NCBI GenBank assembly: GCA_963969395.1
Contig: OZ017801.1
Location: 2,792,501-2,856,500, forward strand
Length of the DNA stretch: 64,000 bases
Origin: Pseudoscleropodium purum
Taxonomy: Eukaryota > Streptophyta > Bryopsida > Hypnales > Brachytheciaceae
Reading direction: 5' to 3'
The notes under the pieces are model-generated. The model did not search any database. It was not told where the DNA came from and saw nothing but the letters and a program-made list of their open reading frames with translations. This document shows positions 1 through 10,879 of this stretch, one piece after another. The first letter of the stretch is position 1. Each line of letters starts with the position of its first letter. The position numbers were made by a program, and so were the translations under genes.

Positions 1-929
1 TAATCCAGATCCAATATTACTTGGTTTCCGGTTACGTCTCTCAATATACTGGTTTTCAATTCCTTTGTTTTACCATTAGAGGGTCCGCTCTTGATCTTTC
101 AAGGATTAGGGACTTCACCATTCTTTCTCTAACTCACTACACAAGTAAAAACAAACAAACAAACACCTAAGTACTCAAGGTGTTGTAGCTCAAAAGGTCA
201 ATCCAGATCTTCACAACATTTTGGATGGTTGATTCGGAATATAGGTCACTTAAGACTACGTTAACTCCTTTTTACTACAATGATAGATCTCAGGCACCCG
301 AAACTGACAAGGGGGTAATCTTTCTAGGTGTAAGACGGATCCCAAGGTTGGCAGACCTTCCGATGAGTAGGAGTTTTCTTTGATGGTCGCTAATCTTCGC
401 ATAGAACTGTTTCTAATTCCGAATCTACACACACACCACTCTTTACCGGAAACCAGATTACCTTTCCAGTAGTTCAAAGGCACCATGCGCAGCTCCTTCA
501 TCTCGTATCTAACAACATTACAATAGCATTCCTTTAATCCGATCCAGTTATCCAAAATCTAGATTCCTTGTCACCCATCATTCTCACATCTCAACACTCC
601 AAAAAACAAACCAACACAATTTGAATACCTAGTTGGAGGCAAAATATTCACCAAATGACTCAAATTAAAGAAGGAAATGGAATACAATAAAATAATCACT
701 AGGATGGAATGAGAAGGCAATAAATTTGTCTGTCCTTAAAAACCAAAATCAAAACCAAAGTCAATGCCTAAAAAGCCAAAAAGGCACCCCGGAAATCAAG
801 GTAACCAACCAGTAACCAATCTGGGATATTCAGACCGTTCATAGTCCAACTGCCCCTACAAATCCAGAACCCCTAAAATAATCCGAAACTAGGGCCCACG
901 CTTGAAAATCCCATTCCGGAATGAAAATC
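1..929. other. No supportable gene; weak coding-like remnant
   Basis: No recognisable gene. A 99-codon open stretch on the minus strand (555 to 256) begins at a TTG, has stops directly upstream and matches nothing I recognise. It shares a frame with the C-terminal part of the decayed gene at 930-2940, so it may be a further fragment of the same element, but stops separate the two. Confidence 0.3.
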
Positions 930-2940
930 CTACCTAACTACTTGCACTCTATTTACCCCGTTGTGCTTTCTTTGAGCTGCTCCCGCTTTGATTGCCCAGA
1001 GTCTTCACTGATGCCTTCGCCGGTGTACCCTTTGCTGATGACCAAGTTTGAGGCTTCTATGAAACCTTGGGAGGTGAGTCTTCCAATTCCGTCTCTTCTT
1101 CGGATCCGGACTTCAACACTTTTTCTTTCAACTCCTCTATCTCCTGAATCTTCGTATCTTTAGCTTGCAACGACTCACTCAGTTCAATCTCAACACGATC
1201 CCGCTTTGGTGTTGACTGTTGCATATGAGAGAAATCTTGCGGATGAGACCAAGTAGGATTCAACATTACTCCAATCTGTTCGTCGAGGTTGCCGCGAATA
1301 GCCAATCCGGGTATTATGAACTTTCCGGCCATGATTTTCCTAGGTGGTGAAAAAATTGGGTCAAAAACTCCTTATTCCGCCCGAACAAACTTCTCACTTG
1401 TCCCTTTCTCTAGCTCAGGTACTTCTGGTCCTAATGAAGTTCGTGCTTGACTACTTGATGGTACTGTAACTGAAGTGAGGATAGACTTCAGTCCCTCCAA
1501 TTGTGGCTGAATCAGACTACTAGAACTCTAGAAGCTTGCCGGATCGGAGTCTATTGAACTAGAGTATTCTGGAATATGCTCCTAAGAACTTCCAGAAACC
1601 CTTCTAAGTTGATAGCTTGTTCCGCATCTAGGTACCCTAGTAACTTACGCATGTCCTTCAAAACAATCTCCATCTGGGCTTCGAAGTCAACCATGATCTT
1701 TACCATCCTTGATCCGGTCATGTGTCCTTCCTTCTCCAACTAAGTAGTGTAGAGGTTAACTCGGATCACCGTATGCTCCGGAACCATGACGAGTTCTTTG
1801 AGATTGTGGACGAGTCGAAGAGTCTCTGTCTCCTTCCGTCTCGCCGCATTCAGCTCCCTCTTTGTCTACTCGAGTTGGGATTTGAGGCTATCATTTTCTT
1901 CCTCCAACTTCTGGATTTGTTCCTCCTTCTGTCGGAACTCTTCCGGATTTGGACATTTTCGAATCTCCTCCAAAATTTGGTCCAACTCCACCTTGAATTT
2001 GCCTGCGATAAGAAGCACATGATTCTCTAAGTCGCCATACATCTGTTTGGCCTCCTACATCTATTGGATTCTGGCTTCAAAAAACTCCAACTCATAAAGA
2101 TGTTCTAGATCTGGAATCAGGTCCTTCCATTACAATGTTAGCACCTTTCCTCATGCAGCTGGATCTATGGACTTCCTTTGTCTCCGGTCTACTACTTCTT
2201 CTTCCTCTTTCGGTTGCTCTATTTTTTCGAATTCCTTCTCTTCCTTCTCCAGCTCATCTATAAGGTTGTACTTCAGGATCTCGATTCCAATGTTGTACTG
2301 AATCGTCTCCTCTACACTCAAGACCTCCTTGTGGTGATAGAGGTAGAATAGATATGACATGATAGGGCTGTGCTTCGCCTAGTCCACGTGCTCTGCCAGC
2401 TTGCCCACTACTTCTTGAATCACTCTCTTCGAATGGATAATCCAATCCTTGAAAGCTCCAAAAATGGTATTGGCCACCGTGACCATAACTCGGGTAGGCT
2501 TTTCCGGATAGAAGATTGGAATCAAAAAATTTAGTTTCCATCTATGCTTCTCATTTTTATAGTCACTAATGGCAAAACCTTCCTTTGAATGAACCTGACT
2601 CCGGAACTTTCTGGCCATGTATTTATCCGCTCTTCCAGCTAGTCCGAGTTCATTCTTTTTAAACAAATAGACATCCGCCCAAATGTTTTCCGTCCAAGCT
2701 ACAGGTCGACCCCTCACTATCAACTTATACTAATTCGAAACTCCGTAAATGAGTTCTTGAATCATCTCCTCGTTCTTCATGTTCCACAACCTATCTAGCA
2801 ATCCGACACACCCGATACACATGAGGTCCTCTTCTAACTGAGCTTGGTAAGTCAGATCAGAAGGGATAACTGGACAAACCATCCGAGCTACAACTCAAGA
2901 CTTTCGTGTAGCCGAATCTGTAGCCACCGCCAAGAATCAC
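930..2940 (-). pseudogene. Decayed plant transposon-associated protein
   Basis: Read on the minus strand, one frame can be followed from about 2940 to about 1540, then a second frame to about 950, giving a mosaic of coding-like blocks. The first block has a Trp/Leu-rich start (GLLDRLWNMKNEEMIQELI, about 2806-2750), then VRGRPVAWTENIW, then a block containing FYPEKPTRVMVTVANTIFGA. That last block resembles an uncharacterised multicopy protein family I recall from seed-free plants and usually linked to transposons. Downstream come an acidic Glu/Lys-rich segment, a coiled-coil-like region (about 2000-1800) and a basic Ser/Lys tail. In-frame stops occur at about 2895 (TGA), 2730 (TAG), 2379 (TAG), 2151 (TGA), 2130 (TAA), 1551 (TAG), about 1370 (TAA) and 1057 (TAG). 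One frameshift lies near 1530. The function is unknown. It is clearly dead. Confidence 0.6.
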
Positions 2941-4689
2941 TAACAACCAATAATCTAATCTGGTGCAAACGATATTGATCTTTCTGTCCTCTTCCTATCT
3001 TGGTCGCTAACTCACCACTCTTTCTCTTAGCTATACGTTCACAAAGTTCATCAAGTGGAAAAGGAGAGAAAGAGAAGTGGCGGTGGATTTAAGTATCTAG
3101 CGCATGGCTGACAGTTCCCGGTGGAGAACAGGTAGAAGATGGTTCCCCTAACGGTCTCCTAGTTTCTTAGATCGGAAGTCTAGAACATAGGTTTTAGGAA
3201 TCCGGTACTTTTTCAGATCCCAGATCCATATCGGACTTATTTCCGTATTGTTACTAGCGTTTTAAGCAATCTAGAAACTGACTATTTCTATTATAGTTGT
3301 AGTGTAGCGAAAATCTCTAGGGGTTATAAAAAAAAAATTGTAAGTCTATCTAACCTAATTCCAGACCAATTTATTTGGTTTGAGTTTTCATACTCCCACA
3401 CCTAGTACCATTTGAAGGGATTTATAACAAATGTACCTATAATAGAGGTGCACTATAAGATGGAAAGAGTCTATAACATAGGTACCTATAATATAGACTC
3501 CTAGGCTCATAGACTCATAGATTCTATGCTCACATGCTAGCATTCTCCAAAATGATTGTTCAAAAAAAATTATATAACATTTGAAGTTAAAGGCAATTTT
3601 ATTTTGCCATGATTAGCCACAACATAAATTCTTCACAATATTAATGGAAAAGGAACAATTCAGACCATTTTATGTAAATATGGATTCCTCCAACTAAATC
3701 AAAAACAATATTTCAACATAGTCAAGATTTTGCCTAAGTCATTTCCATGTCTTATAGAAAAGGCCTGTTAACTTTTGATTAGTAAGTCAATTCTATGAAA
3801 TTGGACAATTCTTTGGATTTCATTTCATAAAATTGTACAAAAATTTCAAATTAAAATCAAAAAAACAATTCAAATAGTATAGCTTGTTTGAATATTTCAA
3901 AATCTTAAAAAAGTACGATTCCCTCAATTCCAAAATGATCTTCCAGTTCCCATCTACTTTGTGTCCAAAAATGATCTTCTAATTGTAATATTGGAGGAAG
4001 GGCCCACAAATTGAATTCTTGGTGTGTTTTTCATAATGTCAAGAAATGATGTCAAAAGTGAGCTATCTATAGTACTATTAACAAATTCTAGACAAAAGCA
4101 ATAGATTATGGGTTGATGTCCCCCTTACTTGCATAGAAGCTACAAGCATGGAATATATATAAGTCTTAGCATTTGCATTGAAAATCAAAACATATCCAAT
4201 GGTTTAAAAAATGATGAATAGGATGTTTAAATGGCTTGCATCATAGCTTATGTAAGAAAGTCTCACAATAGGCTCTCCACAAATCAAAAGCATGAGACTA
4301 CAGCACAGTAGATATACAATTACGCTACTACTAATGACTTGGATATTGTAGAATTGTAAGAATGATAGAACAACAATGTAGGCAATATGGGAACTATACT
4401 AGAGTTGCCCAATGAGTGGTCACTGGTGCTCCTTGCAAGTGCCTCCAAACCTCTTCTTTTGAACATTCCAAAAGTACTCTTTGAAAACTAACTTAAACCT
4501 AAAAAATTTAGGGTTATAAGAGAGTATTGAGTTATATGTACTAGTGAAAACAAATTTACAAAATTATTATTTTCAAGCTTAATCCAAAACATTCTGTCTA
4601 TTAAAAAGATCATTTTGGAATAGAAGGAGTAGTTAGATATTTGTATTTGATGGGGGATTAAGTTAGTATAATATTCTAAGGCATACCAT
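2941..4689. other. AT-rich stretch without genes
   Basis: I see no gene here. At 3425-3540 there is a run of short imperfect repeats of the type ggtacctataatatagac; the same motif recurs at about 21715-21890, so this is probably decayed repeat DNA. Confidence 0.5.
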
Positions 4690-5000
4690 CATCCAACTCA
4701 AAAATCAAAGTTTAGATTTCATATAGTGTTTTGTGCAACCAAGTGTTCAAAAGAATTAAAAGGTAAAACAACCCATTGTGATCAATATTAGAAATTTGTC
4801 TTCTATCATTGCTAAAATGTTTTAATTTTATCCACATAAAGACAAGCATGAGAAACAAAGTATAAATTTTCTATGAGTTTTTGAAGCTTTCAACCCATCA
4901 TGGCCCAAAAGAGTCTCAGACTATCTGAAATTCTGAAAACCAACAAAGTCTCTACTCATCTTAAGGTAGTTTGCTCTGAAAGTGACCATTTAAAGGTTGG
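4690..5000. repeat. Dispersed repeat R5, copy 1
   Basis: The segment containing tccacataaagacaagcatg and tcatggcccaaaagagtctc recurs diverged at about 15440-15700 (tccacataaagacaagtatg, tcatggcacaaaagagtcc) in the same orientation and order. No coding potential is visible. It is part of an old repeat family of unknown class. Confidence 0.5.
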
Positions 5001-5615
5001 TCCACCTTTCTCATAGGCTTCCATGGATAGGAAGATTTTAAGCTTATTTTTTAGAAAAGTAAAAATGGATGCGTCATGTAACACAAGTGGTTTCTTAATT
5101 TTTTAAGTAACATTGAATTAGTTATAAATTTTCAAAGATGTTGGTCCTAAGTACCTATTCTTGACAATAGGTCTAGCAAAATGCATACACACATGGCCTA
5201 TAAAGAGAAATAGAAAAAACAAGAAGAAGGATTGGAAGTAGCAATAAATAACAAGTAAGGTTTGAAAACATGTCCTATTCTTTTTTATTGTGACCCACAT
5301 CTACTTGGGTGGCTATCTTTGATTTCAAGAGGACATGCACTTTTACAATAGACTACTATTCACACCTCAAGCAATCACAATAAATTTTAAGGTAGAAAGC
5401 ATAAAAAAGTCACTTCTTAAAAAAAATTACATGAAAAAATTAGAAGTTTTGAACTCTAAATGACCAAGGCCTTTTTTTGCCAAAAACATTCAAAACTACC
5501 ATTTCTATAGTAAAATGTAAAAAATAAAATTTGGTTGCTTTTTTTTTCCTCCTAAATATAACCATAAGATCTCATAAACAACTAGTATAAGAATGTGGAA
5601 AAAATTTCAAAATTA

Positions 5616-5879
5616 TTGACTACCAGGGTTGACATGACGTTCGGACGCGGACGCTGTGTCTGCAGCGTCCGCTGACATTCGCGGTCTCGGCGGACGCAGC
5701 GTCCGCCTGTCCCCTGTCCGTCCGATCGATGCGCGGACTGATCTGGTCCGCACGATCTGGGTGTCCGCCCCGCCCCGCCCGTCCGCTTTCCGACGGCGGT
5801 CGGGACGCTGCGTCCGGACGTCCGGAAAACAGACGCTATTTTGGGGCGGACATTGAGATTCGTCAACCCTGTTGACTAC
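5616..5879. mobile_element. hAT-type MITE 1 with 8-bp target duplication
   Basis: A 248-bp GC-rich insert (5624-5871) in AT-rich DNA begins cagggttgac and ends gtcaaccctg. It is flanked by perfect 8-bp direct repeats ttgactac (5616-5623 and 5872-5879). Termini starting CAGGG and 8-bp duplications are hallmarks of the hAT superfamily. The matching position of R1 copy 2 (about 30660-30675) has only one copy of the target, which supports the boundaries. The interior is dense in gcgtccg/cggacg motifs and contains no transposase, so it is non-autonomous. Confidence 0.88.
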
Positions 5880-6406
5880 ACAAATTGCAAGATATTTGTG
5901 TTTAAAGTGAAAAAAACAAGTTTTTTAGCACATTGTGGGGCTAGCTTTTTTTACTTTGAACATTTTTAAATTAAAATTTTTGCACTATCGAGTTTTGAGC
6001 TTCAAATCTTTGTAGTGGAAAATTGAATTGAGAATCTAGGAAAAAAAATTCAAAAAACTTTAAGTATTATTCTTTAAAAAATTATTAAACAGAAGTAGGT
6101 ACAAGATAGAAGGAAAATCTAAATTATTAATATCTCTAAAATGAAATTAAAATGCACTCATCTCCATAGTGAGATTGTTCTAGCAAGAAAACTAAACCAT
6201 GAAGAACCTTTTTTTTAAAATGTAAAAATTGCATTCAGAAATGAATTCGGATATCCCATAAGTTACTTTTTCAAGAAGATGCTTTAATTGCCTAAAAAAC
6301 AAGATTGTCCATGGCTTTCTTATAACAAAACCAAATGGAATGAATCAAAGTTTTCTATGTAGACAAAAATATAATCTATGAGAATTTTTTTTATTGCCCC
6401 TAGTCC

Positions 6407-6698
6407 CTTGTTTTCAGGGTTGACGAATTTCAACGTTCGCCCCAAAATAGCGTCCGTTTTCTGGACGTCCGGACGCACGAACGCTAGCGGACGCAGCGTC
6501 CCGACCGCCGTCGGAAAGCGGACGGGTGGGGCGGGGTGGATGCCCAGATTGTGCGGACCAGATCAGTCCGCGCGTCGATCAAACGGCCGTAATCGGGTGG
6601 ATGGACGGGCGGACGCTGCGTCCTTTAGGACGCGAATGTCAGCGGACGCTGCGGACATAGCGTCCGCGTCTGGACGTCCTGTCAACCCTGCTTGTTTT
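6407..6698. mobile_element. hAT-type MITE 2 with 8-bp target duplication
   Basis: A 276-bp relative of the previous MITE (6415-6690) lies in opposite orientation, with the same cagggttgac/gtcaaccctg ends. It is flanked by perfect 8-bp repeats cttgtttt (6407-6414, 6691-6698). R1 copy 2 is uninterrupted at the same place (about 29815). The two MITEs differ mainly by about 28 bp of extra internal sequence. They are about 540 bp apart and could form a transient hairpin in a transcript. Confidence 0.88.
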
Positions 6699-6890
6699 GA
6701 GCTTATTTGGGCATAACTTTTGTTCCCAGGCACCGATTGAAAAAAAATTATATTCCCAGAAAGCTAATCAATTTTCCTAATCTTCAAAAAAAGTTTCAAA
6801 ATATCAGGAAAAAAACTTCAGCCTGTAGGTACCTACCCAAAATCCCGTTTATCCCCCAAAAGACAATGGCCCTTTAGGGGTTAATGAGGT

Positions 6891-8479
6891 CACTAATTTC
6901 ACTTTAATATTGTCATGTATGACATTGATTGATTGTGACTCAAATCTCATTTATTGAAAAAACAATAATGGGATCATTCCCTAGGTGTCCACTATGAGAT
7001 CTTATAGAAAAAACAATAATGGGGTTGTTCTGCCTTAGTAGTCAAAATACTGCAGTGCCAAGTGCTCCTTGCAATCACCTACCTGTATGTCCGTAAGCTT
7101 TCTTCAAATCCAAAGGACGTACAGTTCAACTCACTACCATTACACTTGTGTTGCAATGAAATCAAGGTTCATGACGATCATCGTGATGCCACGTGAAATG
7201 TCTGATTCTACAAAATGAAATTTAAGACAAATTTCAAATACTATCGTACTAATGCTATACTGTTGACATGAATGATAGGCTCCTGTTGATAAAGGCCTCA
7301 CTGAAACTTTAAGTCTTTCAAGAAATTGAAGAATAGGCATATAAGATAGATGTCTGTTTCCACGTGGACACAAAAACATAGGTCGAAAACAATGAGCGTA
7401 GTTAGTTAAATTCACGTTGTGGCTGGCTTCTGCATTTGAGACATGAGGTTGCTGGTGCCCTCCGGAGAGGCATACCAATCCCCACCACCTCCGACGATAC
7501 TGTGAGTGTCGGCAGTCTGCTTGGAATGTCGACTATACTTTAAGCAGGAGGGGTACGGTGGGTTGGCCGTATGCCTTCCAGTTGCTTCCAGAGGTGCCAC
7601 AGTCCAACTGCTGAAAGCTGTTCGTTCGAATCCCTGCGACAATCACGCAACTAATTAACATCTTCTTCACTGCATGCAAATCAACAGCCAGTTAATGCCC
7701 TGCGAAAGAAATCTCTGTTGAGTGCTTAAAGTGCACTTGGACTATCAAGTCTACCTAATGATAACTAGGATTTCTAGTGCAGTGCACAACCCAGGCCTGC
7801 AACTTATCCTCCTGATTAAGGTGGGCTGTTTGTTTTGTTTTGTTTGTTTGTTTGTTACGTTGAGGTCTTCTCGACCATGTGTCTCCCATTTGCGTGTTTG
7901 GTATCATCGGAAAGCCCTTGGCAAGGAGGGGTGCACGGACTTGATTTCGTGGCGTTCAGACCTAAGGCATGAAAGTTATTGAATTTTGAAGTTTTTATGA
8001 ATTAAAAAATTAGAAAATTACTTTTTCTTTTCTTTTGACCGTGGCAATGGCACGGGGCACACTAGTCTTTATTAAATGAGAGACGATAGATGCGTTGCTG
8101 CCAGTGGAGAAGATTCTTGAACGACGTAGTCCCGTCCCAGTCTTTGGTCATCTGAATGGAGACGGTGAACGGAGACAGCAATTGGGGCCCTAGCTGAGAT
8201 TTAAGCAGCCCCACAAAAATAATGCTTTTATCATGGTTTGTGCACTTTCAGTGGACCGAGGATATGAACTCTTTAGCTTGTGCATTGGAATGTCAGTGGA
8301 TCCTCTGTTCGTGAGGCAGGAAATCCAACTCAAAAGCAATTTCGAGGTGCTTAATCAGGGTTTCAATTCATGCACAACCATGATAAGGCAGTGTTCATCT
8401 GCCCCTGATCATATCAGACCAATCGTCATGCCGGCAACTCCTACATGCATAATTACATGCATCAATAAATCTCCCTCCC
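6891..8479. other. Unassigned region, partly GC-elevated
   Basis: The first 200 bp continue the repeat landscape. From about 7400 to 7650, and again at about 8080-8460, base composition approaches 50% GC, unlike the surroundings, and there are short open frames on both strands. The best is 77 codons, 7642 to 7412 minus, with Ser/Thr/Gly-rich sequence. I recognise no domain, and I cannot define exons, so I do not call a gene. These islands could be exon or promoter remnants. Confidence 0.3.
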
Positions 8480-9382
8480 ATACAGTCTAGCACGATTTTG
8501 TACAGTTGAATTTTGAAAAAAGTCTTTTATTTTTTTTTCATTTTTCTCTTGCTGCCCTCAAAAGTGGCAATTTTTCATAATCATTCAAAATGTTCCTCAA
8601 GCTTCTAGCCTAGCTTAATGAAGTTGTCAACAACATGACATCAAAGGTAGGTAGACCCAAAACAAGACCCAAAGCTAACATCATGTGTTCTTGTTGTATA
8701 TTTGATGTGCTTAAATGTAAGATTTAGATAGTTACATCATGTCACTTTTCTTAGTTTATTGATTTTGGGTGTACTTACCTTGTATATGCATAAATGTTGG
8801 TACTTAAAATTACAAATAGGTTGCTTGTAAATACATTACAAAGCTTACACATTCACTTGATATTGTTCGGATTCATGTCTGAAATCATATTAATAGATTC
8901 ATTTCACTAAATTCATCATGCCAATATTTTTGGTAATAAAAAAACAAATGGTTATCAATAAATGAGCTCTCTCACTCAAAAATATGTGCAAGACTGTAAG
9001 TTGATGGGGATGTACTCTTGAAACTCATAATGTTGAAACTAAAGAATTAGTTAAGCTAATTCCATCATTCTTTTATTAAGAATTGAACCACTTTATTGTC
9101 ATTCCCTTAGCACCTTGTGAATTTAATGCACAAGATTATATGAAGTTATATACTATTATAACAAACAACAAACTAATAATAATATTTAGTAATATTACAT
9201 TTGGTATTACTTATCCAATTACCAAACTCACTCTAATTCTCATTTAGTGACAAAGAGTGTTTAAGTTGAAATTTAGTATTGATATTATTGGTAGTACCAT
9301 TGGTAGTATTCTCGACATTCAATGCATTACATATCAACATGACTACTACTAAAAATTATAATAGTTGTTAACTAACCTTCAT

Positions 9383-9790
9383 ATTGGCATTTACTATTGG
9401 TCACCATAGGAGTGTTGCTGACATTTAGTATTTGGTGACCAAAGTAGTATTTTTGACATTTAGTATTGGTCACCATAGGAGTGTTATTGACATTTAGTAA
9501 CTTATTTGTAACCATAGCAGTGTTGTTGACATTTAGTATTTTTAATACTACAATAGCAATGTTGTTGACATTTAATATTGAAAAATATAGGAGTGCTATT
9601 AACATTTAATTTGTAACTTATTGGTAACTTTAGGCCTATAGCATCGTTGTTGACATTTTGTATTCTTAAAACTATAGTAGTAGTATTGTTGACATTTAGC
9701 ATTCGGTTACCATTACAGTGTTATTGACATTTAGTATTGGTAACACTAGTGTTGTTGACATTTATCTTAGTGTTGGTAGTCATAACAGCG
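9383..9790. repeat. Degenerate minisatellite, unit about 37 bp
   Basis: About eleven imperfect iterations of a unit of the form gttgttgacatttagtattggtaaccatagcagt occur, with spacing from 31 to 50 bp. A shorter version occurs in R2 copy 2 at about 25920-25990 and 27270-27380. Minus-strand open frames with an 'NVNN' periodicity are simply translations of this repeat. Confidence 0.8.
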
Positions 9791-9839
9791 TTGTTGAAGT
9801 CTTGAAGACACGTCAGATGACACATCATGTAACACGGAC

Positions 9840-9915
9840 AGGTGACAAAGTACAACATCGGTAGTGGAATGTGACCTCCGGTCTCACTCCCTGGATGAGT
9901 CGGCCGCGTGAGCTG
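9840..9915 (-). repeat. tRNA-like segment, possible SINE head
   Basis: Read on the minus strand, the segment starts agctcacgcggcc and about 35 nt later has ggaggtcacattccac. These resemble the tRNA internal promoter boxes A (TRGCNNAGYGG) and B (GGTTCRANYCC). The R2 copy 2 counterpart (27725-27790) is closer to consensus: tagctcacctggccaag and ggaggtcaaattccac. A full cloverleaf is not evident, so this is read as a tRNA-derived SINE head rather than a tRNA gene. Confidence 0.4.
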
Positions 9916-9959
9916 GATTGAATGTTTGTTCTCTCTTTGTTTTCATGAAAGTACCGACA

Positions 9960-10200
9960 CTTTTCCAAGAAAAAGATACAACATCGACCAGTTGTTGCAG
10001 TTGACGGATTCTTCAGTAAGTTGGTCTCTCAGTCTGGAGCTCGGAGGAACCGCGTTGACTTCATTGTGTGCTGCAGGCCTGGCTGCGCCAATTGCAGGAA
10101 AACTCGATCATTGCTGGAACAGTGTCTGAACTTCAATTGGTGAAGATCAATTGTCTGCACATTTGGTGCATTTTATTTGTGCATGCTACCTAGTTTGCTT
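9960..10200 (+). promoter_or_regulatory. Conserved GC-rich block upstream of gene A
   Basis: The block contains ttgcagttgacggattcttcag, a CpG-containing middle part and cagtgtctgaactt...gatc.attgtctgca. Related sequence recurs at 40313-40420 upstream of gene B and at about 43975-44180. Because it recurs near copies of the gene family it was probably duplicated with them. It may be a distal promoter, a 5' exon or an adjacent repeat; the sequence does not decide. Confidence 0.4.
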
Positions 10201-10682
10201 CGAATTCAACGATGACCAGTAAATGATGCAAAGCAATACTCTTCATAATTGTAATCTCATTATTAGGAAATAGGAATTGAATGTTTAAAATGTTGTTGCG
10301 TGAATATCAGTCTATACTATTTAATATAATGAATTAACCTTTTTTTTAGAATATGTTTGTAGTTTCTCCCTTTGACTTTGAAATTAATTAGGAAAAAACA
10401 AAACCCACTTATAATTGTTGCAATATTTATTGGATTTAAAATATAAAAAAACTTCAAATGTAGGTTACGGTGATTTTCATTCATCTCCAAAGTTTCACAC
10501 TGAAATTCCAAATTATGAAGTCGGTACAGCCTTTTGGAGTTCTCAACAAATTCAAAGTGGGCTCCTTGGTCCTTTAGAGGGTACCTCTAGAAGGCAGCCG
10601 TGTAGAGTAAGTGTCCAATGGATGATAGAAAATCCTTCTATCCGTCACTGTTTCGTTTCATTCATCCCATTTAGAGTCTCTG

Positions 10683-10690
10683 TATATATA
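10683..10690 (+). promoter_or_regulatory. TATA box of gene A
   Basis: tatatata followed directly by ttccccctctgggactgac. The same TATA plus ttccccctctgggactga occurs at 40851 in front of gene B, and a diverged tagtatattcccc occurs in front of gene C on the minus strand (about 46850-46860). Conservation between copies supports a core promoter. The ATG lies about 190 bp downstream. Confidence 0.55.
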
Positions 10691-10879
10691 TTCCCCCTCT
10701 GGGACTGACAGGTACTTCACCTTCTATGATCGATACATTTGCTCTGTTGAATTGGAGCTTAGCTGCTGTGTGTGCTGGTCAGTTTGTTGTAATACATTTG
10801 CTCTGTTGGAGCTTAGCTGCTGTGTGTGCTAGTCAGTTTGTTGTAACACAAGACGTCCAGCTTCTTGTCTTCGAGGTCG

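Larger units (their letters stand above)
5450..6890. repeat. Dispersed repeat R1, copy 1 (inverted relative to 29620-30835)
   Basis: Read in reverse complement, this segment aligns along its length with 29620-30835. Shared landmarks are the 'taacccctaaagg' end, the 'cccaaataagctcaaaa' block, the 'aagcatcttcttgaaaaa' block and the 'tcttgcaat' block. Copy 1 carries two hAT-type MITEs absent from copy 2; copy 2 carries a different MITE (29961-30241) absent here. Each copy therefore serves as the empty-site control for the other. No coding region is seen. Confidence 0.75.
8480..9940. repeat. Dispersed repeat R2, copy 1 (compact)
   Basis: The segment matches, in the same order and orientation, the interrupted segment 22560-27830. 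Shared landmarks are 'gtacaattgaattttgaaaaaa', 'atttgatgtgcttaaat', 'gttatcaataaatga', the 'gttgacatttagta' minisatellite and 'tggaatttgacctcc'. This copy is about 1.46 kb and lacks the large insertions found in copy 2. The class is unknown; no open frame is supported. Confidence 0.7.

Noticed and set aside
5582..6716. Arg/Pro/Gly-rich open frames on both strands
   Set aside because: They lie within the two GC-rich hAT MITEs; GC-rich DNA lacks stops by composition.
7412..7642. Possible exon in the GC-elevated block
   Set aside because: No domain, no consistent splice sites and comparable open frames on the other strand; left as unassigned.
7600..7660. tRNA T-arm-like string gttcgttcgaatccctgcg
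   Set aside because: The stem does not pair around the ttcgaat loop and no A box lies at the right distance.
9372..9702. Minus-strand frames with periodic NVNN-type peptides
   Set aside because: The periodicity comes from the underlying degenerate minisatellite; the frames shift from unit to unit.
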